A stretch of DNA of 23,228 nt from an uncultured Pelolinea sp. (GTDB taxonomy: Bacteria > Chloroflexota > Anaerolineae > Anaerolineales > Anaerolineaceae): NCBI GenBank assembly GCA_937902055.1, contig CALGUJ010000280.1:1-23228 (forward strand), written 5' to 3'. The translations under genes and the position numbers were made by a program. The notes beneath the pieces are model-generated. The model did not search any database, was not told the DNA's origin, and saw only the letters and a program-made list of their open reading frames with translations. Positions 15,098 through 22,855 of the stretch are shown here, piece by piece. Numbering within the stretch: position 1 is the stretch's first letter; every line of letters starts with the position of its first letter.

Positions 15098-16035
15098 TGT
15101 TAAAACTCACTTTTCGCGCCATGGGCAGCCAAATTGAAGTTCTGTATGCCACCGAAGCTCCAGAAGCACAGCAAGCACTGGAACAAGTGCCAGCATGGTT
15201 TGAGGGTTGGGAGCAAAGCCTCAGCCGTTTCCGGCCTGACAGTGAACTCTCCAGTTTAAATGACAGCCAGGACAAGCCGGTCAGGGTCAGCAGTACATTA
15301 TGGAGCGTTCTGCTGGTTTCGCTGAAAGCGTTCGATGAAAGCGGCGGACTGGTCACACCGGCAATTTTGGATGCGTTGGAATCTGCCGGATATAACCGCA
15401 GCTTTGAATTGTTGAATGGTGTTTTCAATTACCAGGATTTTCACGGGATTATCCCGGATGTTGCCAATATCGGTTTGGATATCAATGACCGGAGCGTGCA
15501 CCTGCCTGATGGAATCAGGCTGGATTTCGGCGGCAGCGCCAAAGGGTGGGCGGCTCATCAGGCAGCCAAACGGTTGGCAAGCATCGCGCCAGTGCTGGTC
15601 AATGCCGGCGGCGATATCGCCCTCAATCAAGCAAACACCCAAAAACAGAATTGGGAAATTGGGGTTGTGGACCCTTTTCACAGCGACAGGCAAATTGAGA
15701 ACGTCAGGTTGACTCGAGGCGGAATTGCCACTTCGGGAACGGATTACCGGCGCTGGCAGCATGATGGTTTTACGCGCAATCACCTGATCGATCCGCGCAG
15801 TGGTATCTCGGTCGTCAGCGACGTGATCAGTGCAACAGTGATCGCACGGAACGTGATGACGGCTGAAATGGCAGCCAAAACAGCTCTACTGCTGGGTTCG
15901 CAGAAGGGTATTCAATGGTTGGAAGTCCGCCCTGATTTGGCGGGTTTACTGATTCTGGAAGATGGCAAAATTGCCCAAACAAAAAATTTTAAGAAATATA
16001 CGGTGAATCAAAATGAAAGAGAGTTCGCTCAATAA
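15097..16035 (+). CDS. apbE: ApbE-family FAD:protein FMN transferase
   Basis: This 312-residue protein has the ApbE order of motifs: AMGSQIEV (8-15), SRFRPDSELSSLN (43-55), LDFGGSAKGWAAH (142-154), NAGGDIAL (169-176), GGIATSGTDYRRW (208-220) and NHLIDPRSG (228-236). ApbE attaches FMN from FAD covalently to Thr or Ser of target proteins and needs Mg2+. Two deviations stand out. The usual ADALAT metal motif reads AEMAAKT (256-262), with Glu for Asp and Lys where Thr is expected. There is also no signal peptide or lipobox, unlike many ApbE proteins that act outside the cytoplasm. It is coupled to the small membrane protein by TAATG and overlaps the next gene by 23 nt. The substrate is not evident in the window. 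Confidence 0.87.
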   Translation: MLKLTFRAMGSQIEVLYATEAPEAQQALEQVPAWFEGWEQSLSRFRPDSELSSLNDSQDKPVRVSSTLWSVLLVSLKAFDESGGLVTPAILDALESAGYNRSFELLNGVFNYQDFHGIIPDVANIGLDINDRSVHLPDGIRLDFGGSAKGWAAHQAAKRLASIAPVLVNAGGDIALNQANTQKQNWEIGVVDPFHSDRQIENVRLTRGGIATSGTDYRRWQHDGFTRNHLIDPRSGISVVSDVISATVIARNVMTAEMAAKTALLLGSQKGIQWLEVRPDLAGLLILEDGKIAQTKNFKKYTVNQNEREFAQ

Positions 16036-16717
16036 CCGGCAATCGAACAGCACTTTGCCCTTTTTGTTCAAATTGGGGGTGATCCTTGCAGGAGCTCTGC
16101 TAAGTTCCTGGTTGGGTTCAATTCTGGTGCAACAATTGATGCCGGTTTTTCGCAATTACGTTGCCGCTATCGATTCAAATGCATTCTGGTATCTCTCCAG
16201 GGCAAGCGGTATTATCTCTTATATTTTCCTTTGGGCTTCTTCACTGCTTGGATTATTGATGACCAACCGCATGATTTCACGCGGCCAGAATTTTCAACTG
16301 GTTCATGAACTGCATCAATTTGCCAGCAACTTTGGCTTGTTTTTAATCACATTGCATTTTTTTGTGTTGCTATTCGATCAATACATGCGGGTAAGTGTAT
16401 GGCAAATCTTGATCCCCTTCACATTTTTTGATTATCGTCCCCTTTCGGTGGGATTGGGACAAATCGGATTATATATCTGGCTGTTGTTGATTGGCAGTTT
16501 TTATGTTCGCAAGTTCATCGGCCGCCAAAATTGGCGCTGGATTCATTACTTCAGTTTCGGTTTGTTCTGGCTGTCCCTGCTACATGGTTTTACCGCTGGG
16601 ACCGATAGCAGCCTTGCAGCCATGCAAATCATTTACTGGGTTAGCGGCAGCAGCGTAACCTTTATGACGGTTTATCGAATCTTGAATGCAATTTTCAAAA
16701 GGCCGGTAAACAATTAA
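16013..16717 (+). CDS. Ferric-reductase-like transmembrane haem protein (no flavin/NAD domain)
   Basis: This 234-residue protein has about six predicted membrane helices (near 15-40, 57-83, 104-121, 146-164, 176-195 and 203-226). It has the conserved WYLSRASGIISY entry motif and histidine pairs H101/H115 and H178/H191, spaced 14 and 13 residues, as in the two-haem b core of the ferric reductase/NOX/MsrQ superfamily. It ends after the membrane core, without the FAD- and NAD(P)H-binding domains of ferric reductases, so electrons must come from another protein or quinone. It overlaps the 3' end of apbE by 23 nt and is the last gene of the operon. A flavinylated or PepSY partner outside the membrane could receive or donate electrons; that is inference. 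Confidence 0.85.
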   Translation: MKESSLNNRQSNSTLPFLFKLGVILAGALLSSWLGSILVQQLMPVFRNYVAAIDSNAFWYLSRASGIISYIFLWASSLLGLLMTNRMISRGQNFQLVHELHQFASNFGLFLITLHFFVLLFDQYMRVSVWQILIPFTFFDYRPLSVGLGQIGLYIWLLLIGSFYVRKFIGRQNWRWIHYFSFGLFWLSLLHGFTAGTDSSLAAMQIIYWVSGSSVTFMTVYRILNAIFKRPVNN

Positions 16718-16762
16718 TTGACCCTCGCTTAAAAAGATCTTAGTTTGACGAGACCCAAAAAT

Positions 16763-16790
16763 TTGCCGCCCTCCCCGTTTATTCCGGCAA
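16763..16790 (-). terminator. Weak rho-independent terminator for the B3/4 gene
   Basis: On the minus strand TTGCCG (16790-16785) pairs with CGGCAA (16768-16763) across a 16-nt loop, followed by ATTTTTG. The loop is long and the stem only 6 bp, so efficiency is uncertain. No plus-strand terminator is seen for the haem protein. Confidence 0.4.
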
Positions 16791-16793
16791 TGT

Positions 16794-17513
16794 TCAAGGG
16801 ATTTTTAAAGTAATCGTCGGGTTATCTTTTGTCAGGTATTGGCAGGAAAGTTCGCCTCCGCAGAACTTTCTAATCAGCTCCATCAACTCACTGCTGACTT
16901 GTTCAACCTCTGCAAGCGCGACAGGCGGCAGCCCATCCACATTGAACTCAATGACCTTTGTTTCGGGTAAAGTCATGGAGTGATTGGCCTGACGCCAGCT
17001 CCAACGGCGGGTGAGCACCGTATCGCCTTCGACGAATACAAATTCGTCAGGGTCCGGATGTTCATGATCTTGCATGCCGAAGGGCACGAAATCCTCACTG
17101 CCTTTGGCCGGGCGCAGCGCGATATCGCCGGAAACGTTGTCCAGCGCGTGACCGCCGGTGGGGATCAGGTGCCGCAGGGAAATGATATTGCCGATATCCA
17201 CCAGCGCGTTGATGGCCGGCAGTTCGTTGCCGCGCAGGACGCGCCGCGACATGGCTTCGATGGAAGAGCGGTACTCGCTGGGTTTGATCCCCAGTGAACG
17301 GAAAGCTTCGCGCCAGGAGTTGATCCTGGGTTCGTTGACGATATCGTCGACATTCAGACGCTGCTGCAGCGACTTTTCTTCGCTGCGCATCAATTGCACC
17401 AGCTCGGGAGACGACTCACCGTTTTTTACGCCTACCGCCAGGACAACTCCGCGCACATAAGCCGGGAATTTTTCGAAGACTTCGGGGGATATGGAGTATT
17501 GAATGCTTTTCAT
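16794..17513 (-). CDS. Stand-alone B3/4 (tRNA-synthetase-like) domain protein
   Basis: This 239-residue protein matches the B3/4 domain found in phenylalanyl-tRNA synthetase beta subunits and as free proteins. Signatures include INSWREAFRSLGIKPSEYRSSIEAMSRRVL, LVDIGNIISL, the SGDIALRPAKGSE segment and RRWSWRQANHSM. Free members are thought to edit or bind tRNA or aminoacyl groups, but most are uncharacterised. No other synthetase domain is fused. Its ATG comes 3 nt after the stop of the diguanylate cyclase upstream on the same strand, so the two are almost certainly cotranscribed and possibly translationally coupled. The functional link between the two is unclear. Confidence 0.82.
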   Translation of the reverse strand: MKSIQYSISPEVFEKFPAYVRGVVLAVGVKNGESSPELVQLMRSEEKSLQQRLNVDDIVNEPRINSWREAFRSLGIKPSEYRSSIEAMSRRVLRGNELPAINALVDIGNIISLRHLIPTGGHALDNVSGDIALRPAKGSEDFVPFGMQDHEHPDPDEFVFVEGDTVLTRRWSWRQANHSMTLPETKVIEFNVDGLPPVALAEVEQVSSELMELIRKFCGGELSCQYLTKDNPTITLKIP

Positions 17514-17516
17514 GAT

Positions 17517-19103
17517 TTATCCTGTCTTTTTAGAATTGTTTTTTAGCTGAATCTGCTTGGCTTGCTTCATGGCATACATCAAACGGTCGGCTTTATCCAG
17601 ATCGGAGTCCAGCGAGTGCTCCAGTTTTTCGATCCCGTAAGAAACGCTGAGATTGTCGGAGCGCGTAGCCTCTTCAAGATCGCGCCTAATCCGCAGAGCG
17701 ACCTGTTCGGCATCGGGAATATTGATACCGCTGAGGAGCACCAGGAATTCATCGCCCCCGTAACGCACCACTAAATCCTCGTGACGCAGGTTGTTCTTGA
17801 TAATTTCCGTGAATTTTATCAGGATCAGGTCGCCTTGTTGATGCCCATGCTTGTCGTTATAGGCTTTGAAATTATCCAGGTCCATCAGGATCAGGACGTC
17901 ATACTGCTCCGAGGCGGTTTTTCCCAAAATGTTGCGGTTATACGCGGTAGTCAGCGTATCCATGACGATCCTTTTTTCAAGGTCCTGTTTTTCAGCATAA
18001 ATCCGATTGAAATCCAGCAAAAGATTGATGCCAAAAATTGCCGTACTCAATAAAACGATCGTCTGCATCACGTATGGGCCGGTAACACCAAAAAACAAAT
18101 TTGCCAGCACCTGCAAAATGCTAAGAGACAACCAGACTGCCAGAAAAATCATCCAATTTCTAACCCTGGATTTATTCACAAGGTAATAAATAGAAATGAG
18201 CACGTTCAAGAGCAGGATGATATTGAGGGCTGCGATGAGGTCATTGAACCTGGTCATGTCTTTCAGAAAGATGATCAGTAAAACAGAGATCACTGTTGGC
18301 AGGGCAATAGATTTGCTGATGGCAAGTTTTTGACGGCAGTATTTTTCCATCCCTGCCAGGAAAGCGAAACTGGCCAAATACCCGGCACTGATCAGAAGTT
18401 TTTTAAATGCAAAATAAAAAGCCAAATTTCCGAGGGAGATGCTGTATGCGAAATCGTAACTTTCGATCGCGGCCAAGATGGCCGCCCATCCCATCCACAT
18501 TTCCACGCTCCAGCGTCTTTTCTGCATAATGGATAGAAAGATGAGGATGAAACCGATTAATAATGAAGCGCCGATTGCGATCAGAAGAAAATCGTTATAG
18601 ACCAGATTGGCCAACGCAACTCTGCGCCGGGCAGATTTCATGTCGATGATGTAAGGAGGATTGGAAATATCGATGGGGTAGGATGCGCTGGACAGCAAAA
18701 TATCCAGATTCCCCTCCATCACATTCGCAGCATCACTCGGAAGCTCGACCAGGAAAGTCTGGTTCCAGATATTCGCTGTGGGTTGAGCGGGATCGCCGAT
18801 GGAGAAAATAACATCTCCATTCAAACGAACTTCAAGCGCCTGACCATCCAAACGCGCCAGCACCAATCCCTCGCCGGGTCCATATTGGATCTTTCGGGAG
18901 AATTTAAATGTCGATACTTCGTTAACGGTTTGGCGGAAGGGTATTTCAATCGCAGATTGGCGGCCGTTTTCTGTCAATACCCAGCCTTCAGTCAATACCT
19001 GCCCGGCGGGTTTGATCAACCCGGTAAGCAGGAAATAGAACAACGCAAAGGAGATTATTGCGCCGACGGCATAAGCAAGTCGATGGAAAACAGGTTTTAT
19101 CAT
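17517..19103 (-). CDS. Membrane diguanylate cyclase with extracytoplasmic beta-rich sensor, multi-TM and GGDEF
   Basis: From the ATG at 19103 this is 528 residues; a TTG 36 nt upstream would add 12. The ATG is preferred because a TATAAT on the minus strand (19144-19139) puts the likely transcript start after the TTG. A first helix (about 10-30) leads to an extracytoplasmic, beta-rich domain (about 31-165) of 7TMR-DISM or jelly-roll type. About seven helices follow (170-365), then GGDEF (about 380-520). The active loop is GGDEF (449-453), and the inhibitory-site motif RHED (440-443) is correctly spaced. LDNFKAYNDKHGH is present. The catalytic domain is shorter than usual between YNRNIL and DVLILMDLD. 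The input ligand is unknown, possibly a carbohydrate. It is followed after 3 nt by the B3/4 gene. Confidence 0.88.
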   Translation of the reverse strand: MIKPVFHRLAYAVGAIISFALFYFLLTGLIKPAGQVLTEGWVLTENGRQSAIEIPFRQTVNEVSTFKFSRKIQYGPGEGLVLARLDGQALEVRLNGDVIFSIGDPAQPTANIWNQTFLVELPSDAANVMEGNLDILLSSASYPIDISNPPYIIDMKSARRRVALANLVYNDFLLIAIGASLLIGFILIFLSIMQKRRWSVEMWMGWAAILAAIESYDFAYSISLGNLAFYFAFKKLLISAGYLASFAFLAGMEKYCRQKLAISKSIALPTVISVLLIIFLKDMTRFNDLIAALNIILLLNVLISIYYLVNKSRVRNWMIFLAVWLSLSILQVLANLFFGVTGPYVMQTIVLLSTAIFGINLLLDFNRIYAEKQDLEKRIVMDTLTTAYNRNILGKTASEQYDVLILMDLDNFKAYNDKHGHQQGDLILIKFTEIIKNNLRHEDLVVRYGGDEFLVLLSGINIPDAEQVALRIRRDLEEATRSDNLSVSYGIEKLEHSLDSDLDKADRLMYAMKQAKQIQLKNNSKKTG

Positions 19104-19138
19104 GCTTTCGTTTCTTGTAAAAAAAGGGCGGCCAGCCA

Positions 19139-19144
19139 ATTATA
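19139..19144 (-). promoter_or_regulatory. -10 box for the cyclase-B3/4 operon
   Basis: A perfect TATAAT on the minus strand lies 36-41 nt upstream of the ATG at 19103. TGTCCA 16 bp upstream is a poor -35. It overlaps the alternative TTG start and argues against its use. Confidence 0.45.
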
Positions 19145-19225
19145 AAGAATTCAATCAGATTGGACAGGGTCATTTAAAACAATGAACACGCATAATGACG
19201 TTAACCCTGCACAATTATAAATGCT

Positions 19226-19729
19226 TCAGGTCAAATCGATAAAGCTCTTCAGTGCGCCCAAAGAAATCACTTCACTGATGCGTTCCACAAAACGGATGTT
19301 TTCCTCACTGCCGCCGGCCAGCGCATCCCGCAGCAGGATGGGGTGGAAATCCAGGTCCATCGCGCCGCGATACGTCGAAAGCACGCAATATTCGGCACAA
19401 TAACCAGCCATAATGATCGGATCGGCCCCCAGTTTTCGCAGGTTTTCCGCCAGGTTGGTTTTATTAAAAGCATTGCTGTATTTTTTATGAATGTGCAAAT
19501 CGCCCGGGAGAATGGCCAAATCATCCGGCAGGTCGAAACCGACCTTGCCGGGGGTTAATCCTTCTTCTTCATCGATATGCTGGATGCTGATCACCGGCAG
19601 ATCCATTTCCCTGAAAAGCTCAATGGCAGCATTGATGGTTTCTACAGCGCTCTTCAGTGATTGAATGGTCTCCTCATCATCATTAAAGAATTCTTTTTGG
19701 ATGTCGATCACAAGCAGAGCTGGTTTCAT
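19226..19729 (-). CDS. Isochorismatase-like cysteine hydrolase
   Basis: This 167-residue protein is a compact member of the cysteine hydrolase superfamily that includes isochorismatases, nicotinamidases and N-carbamoyl amidases. The expected triad is visible: D9 in LLVIDIQKEFF, a Lys at 82/83 in HIHKKYSNAF, and nucleophile C115 in AGYCAEYCVLSTYRGA. The substrate cannot be assigned; the lack of the zinc-site Asp-His-His pattern argues against a classical nicotinamidase. The start follows AGAGGAAGAT, a good ribosome site, and a minus-strand TATAAT lies 25-30 nt upstream (19754-19759). It is divergent from an aldo/keto reductase and 122 nt upstream of the cyclase start on its own strand. Confidence 0.87.
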   Translation of the reverse strand: MKPALLVIDIQKEFFNDDEETIQSLKSAVETINAAIELFREMDLPVISIQHIDEEEGLTPGKVGFDLPDDLAILPGDLHIHKKYSNAFNKTNLAENLRKLGADPIIMAGYCAEYCVLSTYRGAMDLDFHPILLRDALAGGSEENIRFVERISEVISLGALKSFIDLT

Positions 19730-19753
19730 ATCTTCCTCTACAAATCATTTAGA

Positions 19754-19759
19754 ATTATA
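19754..19759 (-). promoter_or_regulatory. -10 box for the isochorismatase-like gene
   Basis: TATAAT on the minus strand is well placed before the AGAGGA ribosome site and the ATG at 19729. No good -35 hexamer is seen. The region is shared with the divergent aldo/keto reductase gene. Confidence 0.4.
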
Positions 19760-19773
19760 TTTGAATATAAAAA

Positions 19774-19796
19774 GATGATATCCTAAAAAGATCATC
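19774..19796. repeat. Inverted repeat in the divergent promoter region
   Basis: GATGAT (19774-19779) and ATCATC (19791-19796) are perfect complements with 11 nt between them, located between the divergent hydrolase and aldo/keto reductase genes. A weak plus-strand promoter (TTGAAT 19761-19766, then TAAAAA at 19784) overlaps it. It could be an operator, but 6-bp arms in AT-rich DNA may be chance. Confidence 0.25.
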
Positions 19797-19821
19797 GATC
19801 ATTAAATTATCTGGAGCTTCA

Positions 19822-20877
19822 ATGAACTTTGATATTCCACGACCCGAATACTATAAAGCGCCTCTCGATATTTTTCAATTCAATGGCATGCCCTATTTGC
19901 AAATGGGAAAATCCGGTTTGTGGGCATCCAGGGTTGGTCTGGGAACCTGGAAATTCGGCCGGCCGGAAAGCGGGGATGAAGCGCGGGTTGATCAGGAAAC
20001 CGGTTTGAAAATCTTCGACCGCGCGCTGGAATTGGGCGTGACGTTTTGGGATACCGCCCCGCGTTACAATAACGCCTCCGGGAACTCGGAGCGGGTGATC
20101 GGCGCGTGGTTTAAAGCCAACCCCGACCAGCGGCGCAACATCGTGATCGCCACCAAGCTGTACGGCGGTATGGACGGACTGACGCCCAATCACTGCCGCC
20201 TGACACGCGGCAACATCAAAGAATCGGTCTATGCATCACTCGAGAGAATGCAGATCGATACCATCGATCTGTTGTATTTTCATCACTACGATGCCTATAC
20301 TCCCATTAAGGAGAGCCTCAGCGCGGTGGAAGACCTGGTGCGGGCGGACCTGGTGCGTTATCTGGCCGTTTCCAATTTCACCACGGAACAACTGCAGCAA
20401 TACCGCGAGCAAGAACCCATTTTCGGCTCCCGCTGCCGGATCATCGCCGTACAAAACCAGTTCGACGTGCTGCGCGGAGAACATCCGGATTATCCGGCTG
20501 TGCGCAAACTGACGCAGGAGATGGGAGCGTCTTTCATCGCATATAGTCCCCTGGCGGAAGGCTTTTTGACCGACCGCTACCTCGATTTGAGCGCAGTTTC
20601 CAAAGGCGACCGCATCTACGACCAGGGAATGTTGACCGACCTGGCCACGCCGGCCAACCATGCCAAGCTGCACGCGCTGGCGGAATTGGCGCGCAAATGG
20701 GATTTGAGCCTCAGCCAGCTTGTACTGGCCTTCACGCTCAGCCTGCCGGGAATGGGACCGGTCATTCCCGGGGCGTCTTCGGTCGCTCAACTGGAATCCA
20801 ACGCGAAAGCGGGAAGCGTGACTTTTGCACCCTCACAGATCGACGAGTTAGAAGCCATTCTGAAACCGGCTCTTTAA
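19822..20877 (+). CDS. Aldo/keto reductase
   Basis: This 351-residue protein is an NAD(P)H-dependent TIM-barrel oxidoreductase reducing carbonyls to alcohols. The catalytic tetrad is D77 in FWDTAPRYNN, Y82, K112 in IATKLYGG and H154 in LLYFHHYD. The late cofactor-binding region VIPGASSVAQLESNAKA (about 314-330) is present. It carries about 25 extra residues before the usual first strand, with the core starting near QMGKSGLWASRVGLGTW. The substrate is unknown. The ATG follows CTGGAGCTTCA, giving GGAG at a 7-8 nt spacing. It is monocistronic and ends in a terminator shared with the convergent aldo/keto reductase. Confidence 0.9.
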   Translation: MNFDIPRPEYYKAPLDIFQFNGMPYLQMGKSGLWASRVGLGTWKFGRPESGDEARVDQETGLKIFDRALELGVTFWDTAPRYNNASGNSERVIGAWFKANPDQRRNIVIATKLYGGMDGLTPNHCRLTRGNIKESVYASLERMQIDTIDLLYFHHYDAYTPIKESLSAVEDLVRADLVRYLAVSNFTTEQLQQYREQEPIFGSRCRIIAVQNQFDVLRGEHPDYPAVRKLTQEMGASFIAYSPLAEGFLTDRYLDLSAVSKGDRIYDQGMLTDLATPANHAKLHALAELARKWDLSLSQLVLAFTLSLPGMGPVIPGASSVAQLESNAKAGSVTFAPSQIDELEAILKPAL

Positions 20878-20882
20878 ACAGT

Positions 20883-20912
20883 AAAAGTGCTTTGGTTTTC
20901 TAAAGCACTTTT
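20883..20912. terminator. Terminator between the two convergent aldo/keto reductase genes
   Basis: An 11-bp stem (20883-20893 with 20902-20912) with an 8-nt loop is followed by more T on the plus strand. On the minus strand the outgoing arm also ends in TTTT, so it may act in both directions. Confidence 0.8.
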
Positions 20913-20933
20913 TTTATATCAGCCATATCCCAT

Positions 20934-21896
20934 TTAGTCTTCCAACACAACCCGGATTGATTCCATCACATCCGGCGTCATCTGCGCAACGACATCCATG
21001 GCTTTCATGTTCTCTTTGACCTGCTCCAGTTTGCTGGCACCGGTGATGACCGTGCTGACGTTGGGATTTTTCAGAATCCAGGCAATCGCCATCTGCGCCA
21101 GCGGCACGCCCAACTCATCCGCCACCTTCTGCAAACGAGCCACTTTTTCCATCTTCGCCTTATCCGCCACCCTGTCCTTCAGCCACTCATAACCGGGCAG
21201 CGTGGCGCGCGTTCCGCCGGGGATGCCCTGGTTGTATTTACCGGTCAGCAGACCGGAGGCCAGCGGACTCCAGGTGGTGCTGCCGTAGCCATAGTCCTTG
21301 AAGAGGCGCGCGTATTCCACCTCGAACCGTTCGCGGTGAAGCAGGTTGTACTGCGGCTGCTCCATGAGCGGTTTGTGCAGGTGATGGCGTTCGGCAATTT
21401 CGATAGCCGCCAGGATGTCGGCCGCCGGCCATTCGGAGGTGCCCCAGTAAAAAGCTTTGCCGGATTCGATCATGTTGTGCATCGCCCAAACCGTTTCCTC
21501 AATGGGGGTATTGGGATCCGGGCGGTGGCAGTAAACCAGATCGACGTGGTCAAAACCGAATCGTTTTAACGAGCCATCGATGGCTTCCAGAAGGTATTTC
21601 CGATTGAGTGTATCCTTCTCGTTAACGCCTTCGTTGACGCCCCAGAAAAACTTGGTCGAGATCAGGTAGCTGGAGCGCCGCCATCCCAATTTCTTGAGCG
21701 CTGCGCCCATGATCTCTTCGGATTTGCCTTTGGCATACGCCTCGGCGTTATCGAAAAAATTGACGCCCGCGTCGTAGGCAGCCGCCATCATATTGACCGC
21801 ATCCGCGACATTCACCTGGTTGTGGAATGTAACCCAGGATCCCAACGACAGGGCGCTGACCCGAATTCCGGAGCGTCCCAAATAACGATATTCCAT
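20934..21896 (-). CDS. Aldo/keto reductase, potassium-channel beta-subunit-like
   Basis: This 320-residue protein has the tetrad D49, Y54, K82 (STKFFWG) and H124 ([14 protein letters not shown]). The overall sequence is strikingly close to animal Kv-channel beta subunits, including [54 protein letters not shown] and [15 protein letters not shown]. Bacterial relatives reduce aldehydes such as methylglyoxal with NADPH. No channel subunit is nearby, so a soluble detoxifying reductase is the simplest view. It starts behind an excellent AGGAGG at 21905-21910 and lies downstream of the cyclophilin gene on the same strand, with a terminator in between. It is not closely related to the other aldo/keto reductase beyond the fold. 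Confidence 0.92.
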   Translation of the reverse strand: MEYRYLGRSGIRVSALSLGSWVTFHNQVNVADAVNMMAAAYDAGVNFFDNAEAYAKGKSEEIMGAALKKLGWRRSSYLISTKFFWGVNEGVNEKDTLNRKYLLEAIDGSLKRFGFDHVDLVYCHRPDPNTPIEETVWAMHNMIESGKAFYWGTSEWPAADILAAIEIAERHHLHKPLMEQPQYNLLHRERFEVEYARLFKDYGYGSTTWSPLASGLLTGKYNQGIPGGTRATLPGYEWLKDRVADKAKMEKVARLQKVADELGVPLAQMAIAWILKNPNVSTVITGASKLEQVKENMKAMDVVAQMTPDVMESIRVVLED

Positions 21897-21979
21897 CTAA
21901 AATACCTCCTGCTTTGCCGCAATTATTTCTTTATTTATACTCACTCAAAAGGCGGTTAAATCTTTAAGTTCTATAAGAA

Positions 21980-22008
21980 AAAGCCCGATGGTGAAACCAT
22001 CGAGCTTT
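21980..22008 (-). terminator. Rho-independent terminator after the cyclophilin gene
   Basis: On the minus strand a 13-bp stem (22008-21996 with 21992-21980, including one G-T pair) has a 3-nt loop and is followed by TTC. The run reads GCTTTTTC. It separates the cyclophilin from the aldo/keto reductase downstream. Confidence 0.82.
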
Positions 22009-22025
22009 GCATTCAGGCAGATCGA

Positions 22026-22571
22026 TCAGGCTGCACTGATCTCCGATTCCTCGATGAGGATGGACTTGATCGCGTCACCGGGGAAATCCGGGTTGCGGCT
22101 GGGGTCACGGCGTTTGATGTTGTTGACCACCGGCATGCCTTTTACAACCTGTCCGAAGATGGTATAACCGCCGTTCAGGTGCGGGGTGGGCGCGAAAGTG
22201 ATAAAGAACTGGCTGCCGTTGGTATCGCGCCCGGCGTTAGCCATGGCCACAATCCCGGCGCGGTCGAACTCCAGATCCGAATCCTCGTTCGCGAACTGGT
22301 AGCCCGGGCCGCCGCGTCCGGTGCCGGTGGGATCGCCGCCCTGCGCCATGAAACCTTCCAGGACGCGGTGAAAGGTCACACCGTCAAAATATCCTTCGCG
22401 CGCCAGGAAAACAAAACTATTGACCGTGATGGGGGCTTTATCGGCATATAAATTGATCAGAAATTCCTCGCCCTTTTCCATTCTCACAACAGCCGTGTAC
22501 TGTTTTTTTGGATCAATGGTCATAGGGGGAACGGAAGCGTATTGCTTCTTTGCATTGCTTGTGGTATCCAT
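22026..22571 (-). CDS. Cyclophilin-type peptidyl-prolyl cis-trans isomerase
   Basis: From the ATG at 22571 it has 181 residues; a GTG 9 nt upstream (22580) would add three, and neither has a strong ribosome site. After a roughly 25-residue N-terminal extension without a signal peptide, the cyclophilin fold is complete. It shows FHRV with catalytic R69, FMAQGGDPTGTGRGGPGY (74-91), the GSQFFIT core (119-125) and HLNGGYTIFGQV (131-142). It accelerates proline isomerisation in folding proteins and should act in the cytoplasm. The gene stands alone and ends at a clear terminator. The 284-nt gap upstream holds a small CCGC-TTC-GCGG hairpin and two copies of AGCCGGAA (22746, 22799), with nothing I can assign. 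Confidence 0.92.
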   Translation of the reverse strand: MDTTSNAKKQYASVPPMTIDPKKQYTAVVRMEKGEEFLINLYADKAPITVNSFVFLAREGYFDGVTFHRVLEGFMAQGGDPTGTGRGGPGYQFANEDSDLEFDRAGIVAMANAGRDTNGSQFFITFAPTPHLNGGYTIFGQVVKGMPVVNNIKRRDPSRNPDFPGDAIKSILIEESEISAA

Positions 22572-22855
22572 TTTCAACACTGCTTTCTTTTTTTGAGGTT
22601 CAAAGTTAATTGGCTGATTATACCCGCTTCGCGGTTCTTTGAGAGCCGATTGCGAGCAAACCGATCTTGATATTTTATCAAAACGGATGGCTGTTCTCCA
22701 ATTTATCGAGACGCGTGTAAATTATTTATTAATTTCACTCTTCAAAGCCGGAAATTTCAGCCGCAGCGAAGCAATGGTCGTACAATAAAAAAATTCGGAG
22801 CCGGAATAATTATTAATCGTTCAATTGAAGTACCGGCATTTAAAGGATGGCAGAT

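Noticed and set aside
14041..16717. A canonical FMN-binding domain protein as the ApbE substrate
   Set aside because: I looked for a D-x-x-S/T-G-A-S/T type motif in the PepSY, small and haem proteins and found none, so the substrate is left open.
19104..19139. TTG start adding 12 residues to the third diguanylate cyclase
   Set aside because: A TATAAT overlaps it and places the likely transcript start downstream. The ATG at 19103 starts directly before a good membrane helix.
19165..19209. CAGGGT ... ACCCTG inverted repeat
   Set aside because: The arms are only 6 bp with 33 nt between them, with no T-run and no fit to a promoter element. Chance is the simplest explanation.
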